Source: Verrucomicrobiia bacterium (GTDB lineage Bacteria > Verrucomicrobiota > Verrucomicrobiia > Verrucomicrobiales > DEV007). From it: a DNA stretch of 60,240 nt. Position numbers and translations under genes: made by a program. Location of the stretch: contig JAGROY010000047.1 in NCBI GenBank assembly GCA_020439995.1, forward strand, positions 1 through 60,240, written 5' to 3'. Shown piece after piece: positions 7,971 to 16,081 of the stretch. Within the stretch, counting starts at the first letter, position 1. Each line of letters begins with the position of its first letter. The notes under the pieces were generated by a model that was not told the origin of the DNA, did no database searches, and saw only the letters and a program-made list of their open reading frames with translations.

Positions 7971-8375
7971 TCACCCCGCTGCAGTCAGCGTGCGAAGAAC
8001 TGCAATCACAGCAACTACCAAAACGAGCATGATCGCGATGTAGCTGAGATCGCTTTCTCCCTGCCTCTTTTTCGCAGACCGCCGCTGTTGCCTTGCCTCT
8101 TCCTTGAGTTCCTCCTGATATAGGCTGGCTTTCCCCTCTCGCTCTTTCTGCTCACGATCGAGCTGGACAGCCTGCTTGGCCAACCTGCGAAACTCTATCC
8201 GCAGATTCTGAATGCGTAGCTTAATGTAGTGCTCACGAGCCTGTTCTTCGTCACCATCGCATTCTTCGAGCGCCTGACGCCAGATCTTGGCACCCATGGT
8301 ACGGCCTTCGACCTCCTTGCGGGCGGTCTCGCGAAACTGATGCTCGATTTGACGACGGCGCTGTTCTTTGTCCAT
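7971..8375 (-). CDS. Small coiled-coil protein with C-terminal membrane anchor
   Basis: The 134-residue protein is mostly charged helix (EQRRRQIEHQFRETARKEV; REQKEREGKASLYQEEL) likely to form a coiled coil. It ends in one hydrophobic segment (YIAIMLVLVVAVIAVL) and a short tail. This is the layout of a tail-anchored cytoplasmic protein. No known family is recognised. It lies 134 bp upstream of the HTTM pair on the same strand, so co-transcription is possible but not shown. Confidence 0.6.
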   Translation of the reverse strand: MDKEQRRRQIEHQFRETARKEVEGRTMGAKIWRQALEECDGDEEQAREHYIKLRIQNLRIEFRRLAKQAVQLDREQKEREGKASLYQEELKEEARQQRRSAKKRQGESDLSYIAIMLVLVVAVIAVLRTLTAAG

Positions 8376-8957
8376 ATGCCATGGGTATCACGGGCCATGC
8401 CGTATGAAAAGTGGGAAATACCGTGCGTTTGCCCGCGCCGAAGAACGGGAGGTTCCTGAAATCGTGGAAGTTGTCTATCCCTGCCCGCCCTCGAAAGCAG
8501 GGCCAAGCTCCCATCGGCTTCCATGACGAATTGAGGGGATTCAAAACGTTGAATGGATGGGACTTTCCGCAGATCCTCAGGAACGAACCGGAAGGAACGC
8601 TGAGCGTGTTCCGGCGATCGCCCAGGGCTGCCAGGCGGGTGTGCTTGAACCGTGGTGCCCCACGGCATTGGGACGGCTCTCCGATCAGTCCGGCTTGGGT
8701 GCACAGCAAAGTCACAATCTATCGGCCGAGAACCATCGCGCACCAGTTTCCGGAAATGCCAAGTGTGAACACTCCAGTGGTGAACCAATTGATGAAAACC
8801 CACAACGAAGTCATTAACATAACTTAGAAATCAACCCACTGATCAGCAACGGAAAAAATGAAAATACCATTCTTTTATACTTAGTTGAAGCGTTCTAGTA
8901 ATTTCACATCTCTTTGTGATGGACATTTAAAATCCATTATCCTATTGCATTTGAAAT
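8376..8957. other. 582-bp stretch, open in several frames on both strands, no gene assigned
   Basis: Long frames exist on the plus strand (8411-8827, 8557-8817) and on the minus strand (8251-8715, 8195-8803). They overlap one another and have Arg/Pro/Gly-rich content without a recognisable motif. Simultaneous openness on both strands suits a GC-rich repeat or a decayed gene better than a real coding region. The last 80 bp turn AT-rich and hold the promoter region of the next gene. Confidence 0.4.
8904..8937 (+). promoter_or_regulatory. Two adjacent palindromes before the first PEP-CTERM gene
   Basis: TCACATCTCTTTGTGA (8904-8919) is a 5-bp inverted repeat with a 6-bp centre. ATGGACATTTAAAATCCAT (8919-8937) follows directly. 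Both lie in the AT-rich 60 bp before the start at 8958, and could be operators or an mRNA leader hairpin. No sigma-70 promoter could be assigned with confidence. Confidence 0.35.
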
Positions 8958-9545
8958 ATGAGATACATTCTTACATTTAGACGTTTTTTCTCCTTGATGG
9001 GTGTTCTGCTTAGCTGCGCGACTTCTGGACAGGCAGCGACAGCAATATTCGATGGCACAAATGGCTCCCTTGACCTGAACGTTCCATCAGGCTCGGTTAC
9101 TGTGAGCGGAATAACCGTAACGCTTTCTGCCAGCGATGGCACCATCAACGCAACGGCAAGTGGACTGGGAATCAATGACAGCTCCAGTGGCGATAACACC
9201 AGCGGCCTGGACACGATCAATACGATCGAATTTCTAACATTATCCTTTAACGTCCCTGTTACCTTCGACTCGCTGTCCATTGGCGGAGTGGGCTCCAACG
9301 ATGGGCTTCGGGTATCATTCAATGGCGGGGCGGCGACTGAATTGACCAGTAGCGGCACCACGATGTTTGGGGACACGCTTCTGGTCGGCCAGAGCATGAC
9401 CATCACCGCTTTCGAGCCGAATGCTCCGACGAGCAATAATGGCGTGAGCATACTCAGCTTCTCCGCAACCCAGGTTCCCGAGCCATCTACGGCACTGCTT
9501 GTCATGATAGCACTCGGCATGAGCGTGACTGCGAGACGACGCTGA
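8958..9545 (+). CDS. PEP-CTERM-sorted exported protein
   Basis: The 195-residue protein has an N-terminal signal peptide (MRYILTFRRFFSLMGVLLS...GQA), a beta-rich Ser/Thr/Gly-rich body and a classical PEP-CTERM tail: the VPEPS motif, a hydrophobic segment (LLVMIALGMSV) and an arginine cluster at the very end. By family knowledge such proteins are recognised by an exosortase, cleaved at the motif and delivered to the cell surface or extracellular matrix. The body has no catalytic motif that I can see. It is followed 34 bp later by a second PEP-CTERM gene; the exosortase at 17921-19495 is the likely partner. Confidence 0.85.
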   Translation: MRYILTFRRFFSLMGVLLSCATSGQAATAIFDGTNGSLDLNVPSGSVTVSGITVTLSASDGTINATASGLGINDSSSGDNTSGLDTINTIEFLTLSFNVPVTFDSLSIGGVGSNDGLRVSFNGGAATELTSSGTTMFGDTLLVGQSMTITAFEPNAPTSNNGVSILSFSATQVPEPSTALLVMIALGMSVTARRR

Positions 9546-9579
9546 AGCCCCCACCCTGCAACCTTACCTTTCCCTAAGA

Positions 9580-10260
9580 ATGAAACGCACCTCACTCCCC
9601 CGGCTTATTCCTCTGACTGCACTCTTGGTACTCACGGCTTCTGTTATGCCTGCCCATGGCGTGGCAATCATTGGATTTGCCAACACCGACACCTTTGAAG
9701 GCGATGGTGTTGGCGACACGGCCGGTCCGTTTAATGATCCGGCCACCGGAATTTCAGCGACCTTTACCACAACGTCACTATCAACCGGACTTCTCAACCC
9801 TAACAGTGGCACATTAGGAATCGATGCGGCAGGTGCCGACACAGCCGATGCATTTGACGCCTCTGAGAGCTGGGGATTTAGCCTGGATAGTGATGCGGAA
9901 TGGGTCGGGATCGATTTTGGCTCCTTTAGCACGACTACGGAAACATTCTCTGTATTTTCTCCAAGTTGGGTAGGCTTATCCATCGTACCCACCCATGCCG
10001 AAATCATGTTTGCCAGTGGAACCGGGACGTTTACATTTACGTCTGGCACCACTTCCGACAATTATGATCTAAATGATCTCAGCGGCGGCACCGCTTTACC
10101 CCTTCCATCGGGCACATCAATGACAATTGCATTTGCCAGTACTGCCAGTGATACAGCGCAACTGCAAGGTCTCTCGTTTAACCTCGTTCCGGAACCTTCT
10201 TCGGCAATTTTAACGCTGGCAGGCTTCGGGCTGCTGCTCTTTCGGAGAAGGCGTGATTGA
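9580..10260 (+). CDS. PEP-CTERM-sorted exported protein
   Basis: The 226-residue protein begins with a signal peptide (RLIPLTALLVLTASVMPAHG). It has a beta-rich domain with many Thr/Ser/Gly residues and several Asp pairs, and ends in VPEPS, LTLAGFGLLLF and RRRRD. Sorting by the local exosortase is inferred from the tail. The body shows no recognisable enzyme motif and may be a structural or carbohydrate-binding surface protein. The next gene begins inside its last codons (GTG at 10253), so the two may be co-translated. Confidence 0.85.
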   Translation: MKRTSLPRLIPLTALLVLTASVMPAHGVAIIGFANTDTFEGDGVGDTAGPFNDPATGISATFTTTSLSTGLLNPNSGTLGIDAAGADTADAFDASESWGFSLDSDAEWVGIDFGSFSTTTETFSVFSPSWVGLSIVPTHAEIMFASGTGTFTFTSGTTSDNYDLNDLSGGTALPLPSGTSMTIAFASTASDTAQLQGLSFNLVPEPSSAILTLAGFGLLLFRRRRD

Positions 10261-11179
10261 TTTTGTGAACCGCCCCACAAAAGACAAACGGAGTCTTCCG
10301 GTTTTCGTTCCGAAGAGTCCTGTCGATTTTGGAGCGGATCCTGAATGGGGAAACCGGACGCCTCGCTTCAGCCGAACAGATAGGATTGGAAGAGCGGCCC
10401 TCGTCAGAGGATCGATTATCCTTGCCTTTGCGGCGACGGCTCTGCTTTGGCGAATGTCTCCCCCAAGTCAAACCGTCGCTTTTGCAAACCAGGATTTGGA
10501 AGATTCGCCCCTCGAACACGCCGAATTTCGAGCCAACGCCGAGCGACTGATCCGGCAGTTTTACTCAGCCACAACGATCGAGGAAATAGTCCCGTGCCTT
10601 GCAAGCGATGCCGATATTGACTTACTCCGGCATCACTTCGGCGATGGCCTCATTGCCCCTGCAAAAGTTAGTTGGATCGCGCCGCTGGCGAAAAGCTATG
10701 CGAGTGACGGCCCGAACGGAGGCGAGATGATCCTGCTGGATTACCGACTTGAAAGCAATGAGGCGACACGAACTGCTGCGATCGAGCATACCGGTGACGG
10801 ATTTGCAATCGACTGGCAAAGCCTGGTGCACTTTGAGCCCGTTCCGCTGGAATCATTCCTCGCTGGAGAGGCAGCCGATCCCGCGACGTTTCGGGTCATT
10901 CTGCAGAAGGACGATTACTTCAATTTCGAGTTCTCGGATGACACACACTACGATTGCTACCGGATGCGAACGTCGCGCCGAGGCGACTGGATCTATTGCT
11001 ACGCGGAGAAAACCAGCTACGCAGGCCAGCAGCTCACCCGCTTAATGGAGCGGGCAGAAGACCGTGACTCACCCACACTTCGCCCAACCCTTTCATTCGC
11101 TGCACCCTACCAGCCGCTAAGGAGTCCGGTGCAACTGAAGATTGAAGCGGTCGTTTCCTCTGACTGGATACTGCGCTGA
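10253..11179 (+). CDS. Membrane-anchored protein, short paralogue of the one at 16082-17680
   Basis: The 308-residue protein has an N-terminal cytoplasmic tail, one transmembrane helix near residues 49-66 (ALVRGSIILAFAATALLW) and an external domain. The C-terminal half aligns by eye with the protein at 16082-17680: GFAIDWQSL against SLIDWEAF, DDYFNFEFSDDTHYDCY against FDYYNYQFTEDKYTCF, and IYCYAEK against IYAYARK. No known family is recognised. The GTG start at 10253 overlaps the preceding gene by 8 bp; a second GTG at 10265 is also possible. It lacks the 90-residue module found in its paralogue. Confidence 0.68.
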   Translation: MIDFVNRPTKDKRSLPVFVPKSPVDFGADPEWGNRTPRFSRTDRIGRAALVRGSIILAFAATALLWRMSPPSQTVAFANQDLEDSPLEHAEFRANAERLIRQFYSATTIEEIVPCLASDADIDLLRHHFGDGLIAPAKVSWIAPLAKSYASDGPNGGEMILLDYRLESNEATRTAAIEHTGDGFAIDWQSLVHFEPVPLESFLAGEAADPATFRVILQKDDYFNFEFSDDTHYDCYRMRTSRRGDWIYCYAEKTSYAGQQLTRLMERAEDRDSPTLRPTLSFAAPYQPLRSPVQLKIEAVVSSDWILR

Positions 11180-11201
11180 TACTTGTCTTTGACCTTACCA
11201 G

Positions 11202-14200
11202 CTACTCGCTTGTTTTTGATAAGTATACACCTCGCAGATCGAACAGGTGTCGTTTGAGCGGACTGACTGCTCGCATCACGATTTCCTGAAGGCCGGCATC
11301 AAGTTTGATTGTGCCGATGGGCCGGACGCGGAAGTCGTTGCCGTTGGTGGTTGGAGGAGTGTTAGAGGTGATGCTATCGTTGGTTGCAGTGATTTGGAAA
11401 GTGTTGCCCGGCACACCGCTGTCGCATGACGCTTCGACCTCAACGTTGTAGGTTCCAGCGGTGGGCACATCGACTTTCCAGACCACTTCGTCCCGTTCAC
11501 TGATCCAGTTCTCCAACTGTCGGTAGCGGGTACTGAAGCGGATCTCGGGCCCGTAGAGATAGGCTTTGGTAACGAAGAGTTCGATCCGCCCGTTGCCGTC
11601 GGCTGTTACCAGCTGGGGCTCGTTGCCGGTAAACTGGCTGTGCGGCGGGCGGGCCTGCTGGACAAAGGCGATGATGTCAGCGATGCCCTGCGGTTCCAGG
11701 GCAGTACCGAGCCCTTCCGGCATAAGCGACTTGCCAGTGCTGGCGAGGCCCTTCAATTCCTTGCGCAACACAGTGCGCTCACTGCCATCGGTGAGTTTGA
11801 GCGTCATTGAGGTTCCTGTTTCTGAAGCAATACTGCCCAGGAGATTCTCGCCAGTGGAGGTGGTGACCAGATAACTCACAAACTTGCCCTCCACCGCCGC
11901 ATTGGGATCGACGATTGCCGTTAACATTGCCTCGAACGAGCGATCGGTGAGCGACGTGAGATCCGGGCCTACGTGATTGCCGATGTTCTCAAGTTGATGG
12001 CACATGGAACACTGGGTGGTAAAAATCCCGCGCCCGCGAGCAACGTCCCCATGCAAAGAAGCGGCCTGCTGCAACGCCTTGAGCTGCTCGGCGACGGGCG
12101 ATTTCTGAGCTGTCGCGAATACCTCTGTGGCGCGCTCACGCACGGCGACCATCGAGCTGCTCCGTAACCGCTGGCGATCGGAGTCGGTCAGGCCGTTGAG
12201 GATCGCGCCATCTGCAGCGGCGGCATCCAGCAGCGTTGCCGACCAGCCGGGCTTTGCGAGACAGATCGCGACCAGGGAACGGCGCACTGCCGGGCCAAGT
12301 TCACTCCAGCGTTTCAGCAGCGCATGCGCATCATCGGCTGATCCCAGATCACCGATGGCATTGATGGCTGCCGATTGAACTTCGAATGGATTCTGGTAGC
12401 TGAGCAACGACATCAGATAGGGCAACTGTTCCTTTTGCTTTGCCGCACTGAGCAGGGAAATCGCGCTGGCCCGCACTACGCCGGGAGCCGCTTCATCTTT
12501 TGCACTGGACAAGGCCAGCGCGATGACTGGTTGCAATCCATCGGTGACTCCCGCCGCGAGAAAGCCAGACGCCACCTTGAACGCCCCTACTCCGATGCTG
12601 GCCAAATCACTTGCGACACCTTTGGCCAGTTTCGGGAGCAGTGCATCGGCGGACACTGCGGCATCGAGCGAAATCATGGCCTCAAGCGCGGGCAACAGCC
12701 GCTTCAGTTGATCCGAGTCCTGGGCAATGAGAACATCGGTGAGCGCCTCCGCATGCTGCGTGGCCGAACTCATGATGGCCGCGAGCATCCAGTGGTTGTC
12801 TCCATGCCGCACCAGCAGAGAACCAAGAATCCTGCCGGCTGCGGATTCTGTGAACTCGCCTGCTGACGAGGCCAACTGCAACAGCACGGGCAACTCTTCT
12901 CCCGACAAATCCATCGCCGCCAAATCCTTCAGCATGCCAGACTGGCCTTCGCACAGACGAACTGCCTCGCGCCGAACGGCAGCAGCGGGATCATTGAGCG
13001 CGGCGCGCAGGATTTCATCGTCCAGCTGCCCAATGCCATCCAACACAGCCAGCGCCTGCAGACGGGAAGCCGGACGTGGCCCCGATCCCGCAAGCTTCGT
13101 GAGCGCAGCTTCAGCCGCCTCATCGACACTCGCGCGCTGCACCAGTTGTTGATGTACCAGATCCCGGAGTTCGCCATTTTCAGAACCTAACATCTCCACC
13201 AACTCGTCATCTTTCATCCCGGCGATGACCGGCACCTTCCTCGGACTGGTTCCTCGTTTCACCACCCGATAGATGCGCCCGCGATCAGAACCAGCGCGGA
13301 GATCCAGCTTCTCTTCCCATTCCGGCGGAATCCACTCCGGATGCTCGATGACGTGGCGGTACATATCGACGACATACAGCGCGCCGTCGGGGCCAGTTCG
13401 GGCAGTTACCGGTCGGAACCAATTGTCGGTCGAGGCAAGAAATTCGCTTTGCAGTTCCTCATCCGGTCGCCGCGCTTTGAATGTGTAGCCGTCCTGAGAC
13501 AACACCTGGCGATAGACCAAATTGTGCACCGGCTCACAGATGAAAGCGTTGCCATAGAGATCCTCCCCCAGAAGAGAATCGCGGTAAATACCCGCACCAC
13601 AGGCAGAGGTAATCCGGTTTGCAGTGTGGTAGTCATTGAAGCGCTCAATGGTCGGACTGGCGGGATAAACCTGCGGGTGCAGCTCTGGATCGGTGATTCG
13701 AATGCTCGGCGAGGGCGTCGCCACGTGCGGATTGCGCCGTAAATAGTGGTCATGTAAGACGTAGTGCCAGAGCGGATAGGAATTGTTACAGCCGAACCAG
13801 TTGCCCCAGTCATCGCGCGGACGGCTGAACTGGGTCATGCCCGACTGCGCGTCGAGTGCCCCGGTTTCCGGTCGCAGCCGCAGATCGCGACCACTGATGT
13901 TCGCAGTTTCGCCGGTTTTGAGACTGCGTACCCGGCCACCACTGTCGCCGTTGGCAATGTAGATCCAATTGTCCAGCCCCCATGCCAGTCCATTGGCCAG
14001 ATGCTGGGGGTTGCCAGTCAGAAATCCATCGTAGAGCACCTCACGGGTATCGCAGACGCCATCGCCATTCACATCGCGCGCGTAGAGAAGATTGGGCGCC
14101 GCCAGGATGAGGACGCCGTCTTTCCAAGGCATCACACCACTGGGATACGCGAGGCCATCGAGGAAAAGCGTCGACTTCTCGTAGCTACCGTCGCCATCGC

Positions 14201-16004
14201 CATCCTCCAGGAATCGCACTCTGCCATACGGCTTGCCCTTGCCGTCTTCGCCGAGCGGGTAGTCGCCCATTTCCACGACCCATAGCTTTCCATCCGGCCC
14301 CCAGGCGATGTCGATGGGGTCCATGACCAGCGGTTCTGCCGCGACCAGCTGCACTTCGAATCGGTCGTGCGTGCGCATGGTGGACAGCGCACGGTCAGCT
14401 GGAGTGGGCTGTAAATTGACGACAGCTTCTGGCTTTGTCAGGGCAGTGGCAAGTTGTTCAAACGTCCGCTGCTCCACCACGGTATTCTCTTTCGCAGTAT
14501 CCTCATTCTGCACGAACATCCTGCCATCGTTGAACCAGACACCATTGTCGCTACCATCCTCACGAACGATCATCGGGATCTCCTGCTCCGCCGGAAAATC
14601 GCCGCGCATTCCGGACAAACCCGCTACTGCCCATCCTGCATCCATCGACACCCAGAGGTGCACGCTGTAGCGTTCATGATTGGAAAAAATCACATCGTCG
14701 TGACCATCGCCATTCACATCAGCAAAGCGCAGTCCGGCATCCTTGCCGTCTGGAGTCGTGGCGGCGGTTCGATACGGCAGAGTGAACGGCAGCTTCTGCC
14801 AGCGATCGCCTGCTTTTCGGTACACGCCCGGCCCATCCGGATGACCGGCAACGATCTCCTCGATGCCGTCGCCGTCCAAGTCACGGCGGACTACCCCAGC
14901 AGCGTCGGTGCGGACTGACACGTCCATGAGTCCATCGCCATCGCTGTCCAGAATGGCCAGTTTCTCGTTCGGCTTACCGGTTTCTGGATCACGAATGGGA
15001 GTGCCGCCGAGAAAATTGGCCGTCAGCCTCTCCAGCGTCTCGCGCATATTGAGAAACTTCACTTTCTTTCCATGCCTTGCGACCGCGTGATCGATCAGCT
15101 CGACGATCTGGTCATTACGAATCCAACCGTGTGGATGAAAGACCAGCGTGAACACGCCCTTTTTGATGACGGTTGCATCGATAGCTGCCATCATGTCTGC
15201 GACGGTTTGAGGATTGTTGACGCCCTGGCGATCCTGCGCCTCCCAGTCGGACGGAACGACGCAGGGCAACTGCCAGCAACTGCCGCCGACGACGTAAGGA
15301 TACGGATAGTTCTCAGTATAGTTGACGAACCCCTTTAGCTTAGGCACGTACTTTGCGAAGCGCCCCGCGCCCTCACCGATGAGTTCGGCAGGCAGGTCGG
15401 GATCAGCGGGTGTCATCAAGGTGAACACGGATGAGTCGATCTGCAGAAAATTTCCGGACTCAGTGGGAACGTTGAAAATCTCACTGAAGAAGCGCGGGCT
15501 CACACTGTTCATCGAGTCACAGCACGGCATTCGATACGCGACCGGCTTCATACCGGGAATGCCCGCCAGCAGATCGATGCAGTCGTGCACCGTTTTCTTT
15601 GCCTGAGCAAAGTCACCCTTCGCCAGCAAGGGACAGGGATGGTCGATCGTGTGCACCTCGATGCTGAGCCCCTCCTTCAGCCAGGACTGCAGCTGAGGCT
15701 CCATGGGATCGACGACATTTGTAAAGATCGTGAACGGCGCGCGGCCATCGATCTCCTTGAGCCGGTTCAAGATCGGGCGGCAAAACGCCTCATACTTTGC
15801 TGGATCCCGCATGTCATCGATGGACAGCAATATCGCCGCTTCCACACCTTCTTCACCGATCCACTGGGGAGTAATCAGTTTGGGGGAATCGAGGCCGGGC
15901 CAGTAGGGATTCACCCCTTCACCGTGTTGGGCCTGCACCGCGATGGTGCCCACTAGAATCAATCCGGCGGTCGCTACAGTGGCATGAAATACTCTTGATC
16001 GCAT
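11202..16004 (-). CDS. Secreted polysaccharide deacetylase-like / PVC dehydrogenase / cytochrome c fusion
   Basis: The 1600-residue protein starts with a signal peptide (cleavage near residue 26). Residues about 50-330 resemble a polysaccharide deacetylase (NodB) domain: LSIDDM with Asp63/Asp64, HTIDH with His118 and His122 as the metal triad, and YRMP as a later motif. Residues 350-465 have FG-GAP/VCBS-like calcium loops (DSDGDG, DLDGDG, DVNGDG). Residues about 530-960 are the PVC-type membrane-bound dehydrogenase N-terminal domain (beta-propeller; AWGPDGKLWVVEMGDYP). HEAT-like repeats follow. A haem-binding CSMCH near residue 1332 lies in the PVC-type cytochrome domain (GDVARGRGIFTTQCSMCH). 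The last 130 residues form a carbohydrate-binding-like beta domain. It probably acts in the periplasm on a polysaccharide linked to electron transfer; the fusion with a deacetylase is unusual. Confidence 0.83.
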   Translation of the reverse strand: MRSRVFHATVATAGLILVGTIAVQAQHGEGVNPYWPGLDSPKLITPQWIGEEGVEAAILLSIDDMRDPAKYEAFCRPILNRLKEIDGRAPFTIFTNVVDPMEPQLQSWLKEGLSIEVHTIDHPCPLLAKGDFAQAKKTVHDCIDLLAGIPGMKPVAYRMPCCDSMNSVSPRFFSEIFNVPTESGNFLQIDSSVFTLMTPADPDLPAELIGEGAGRFAKYVPKLKGFVNYTENYPYPYVVGGSCWQLPCVVPSDWEAQDRQGVNNPQTVADMMAAIDATVIKKGVFTLVFHPHGWIRNDQIVELIDHAVARHGKKVKFLNMRETLERLTANFLGGTPIRDPETGKPNEKLAILDSDGDGLMDVSVRTDAAGVVRRDLDGDGIEEIVAGHPDGPGVYRKAGDRWQKLPFTLPYRTAATTPDGKDAGLRFADVNGDGHDDVIFSNHERYSVHLWVSMDAGWAVAGLSGMRGDFPAEQEIPMIVREDGSDNGVWFNDGRMFVQNEDTAKENTVVEQRTFEQLATALTKPEAVVNLQPTPADRALSTMRTHDRFEVQLVAAEPLVMDPIDIAWGPDGKLWVVEMGDYPLGEDGKGKPYGRVRFLEDGDGDGSYEKSTLFLDGLAYPSGVMPWKDGVLILAAPNLLYARDVNGDGVCDTREVLYDGFLTGNPQHLANGLAWGLDNWIYIANGDSGGRVRSLKTGETANISGRDLRLRPETGALDAQSGMTQFSRPRDDWGNWFGCNNSYPLWHYVLHDHYLRRNPHVATPSPSIRITDPELHPQVYPASPTIERFNDYHTANRITSACGAGIYRDSLLGEDLYGNAFICEPVHNLVYRQVLSQDGYTFKARRPDEELQSEFLASTDNWFRPVTARTGPDGALYVVDMYRHVIEHPEWIPPEWEEKLDLRAGSDRGRIYRVVKRGTSPRKVPVIAGMKDDELVEMLGSENGELRDLVHQQLVQRASVDEAAEAALTKLAGSGPRPASRLQALAVLDGIGQLDDEILRAALNDPAAAVRREAVRLCEGQSGMLKDLAAMDLSGEELPVLLQLASSAGEFTESAAGRILGSLLVRHGDNHWMLAAIMSSATQHAEALTDVLIAQDSDQLKRLLPALEAMISLDAAVSADALLPKLAKGVASDLASIGVGAFKVASGFLAAGVTDGLQPVIALALSSAKDEAAPGVVRASAISLLSAAKQKEQLPYLMSLLSYQNPFEVQSAAINAIGDLGSADDAHALLKRWSELGPAVRRSLVAICLAKPGWSATLLDAAAADGAILNGLTDSDRQRLRSSSMVAVRERATEVFATAQKSPVAEQLKALQQAASLHGDVARGRGIFTTQCSMCHQLENIGNHVGPDLTSLTDRSFEAMLTAIVDPNAAVEGKFVSYLVTTSTGENLLGSIASETGTSMTLKLTDGSERTVLRKELKGLASTGKSLMPEGLGTALEPQGIADIIAFVQQARPPHSQFTGNEPQLVTADGNGRIELFVTKAYLYGPEIRFSTRYRQLENWISERDEVVWKVDVPTAGTYNVEVEASCDSGVPGNTFQITATNDSITSNTPPTTNGNDFRVRPIGTIKLDAGLQEIVMRAVSPLKRHLFDLRGVYLSKTSE

Positions 16005-16081
16005 GGCGCGATCCTAGACATTTCACGCACAAAGGAAATCACCAATTTTTCCACACTCTGCGGCTTGGCAGGAGCGGAGGA

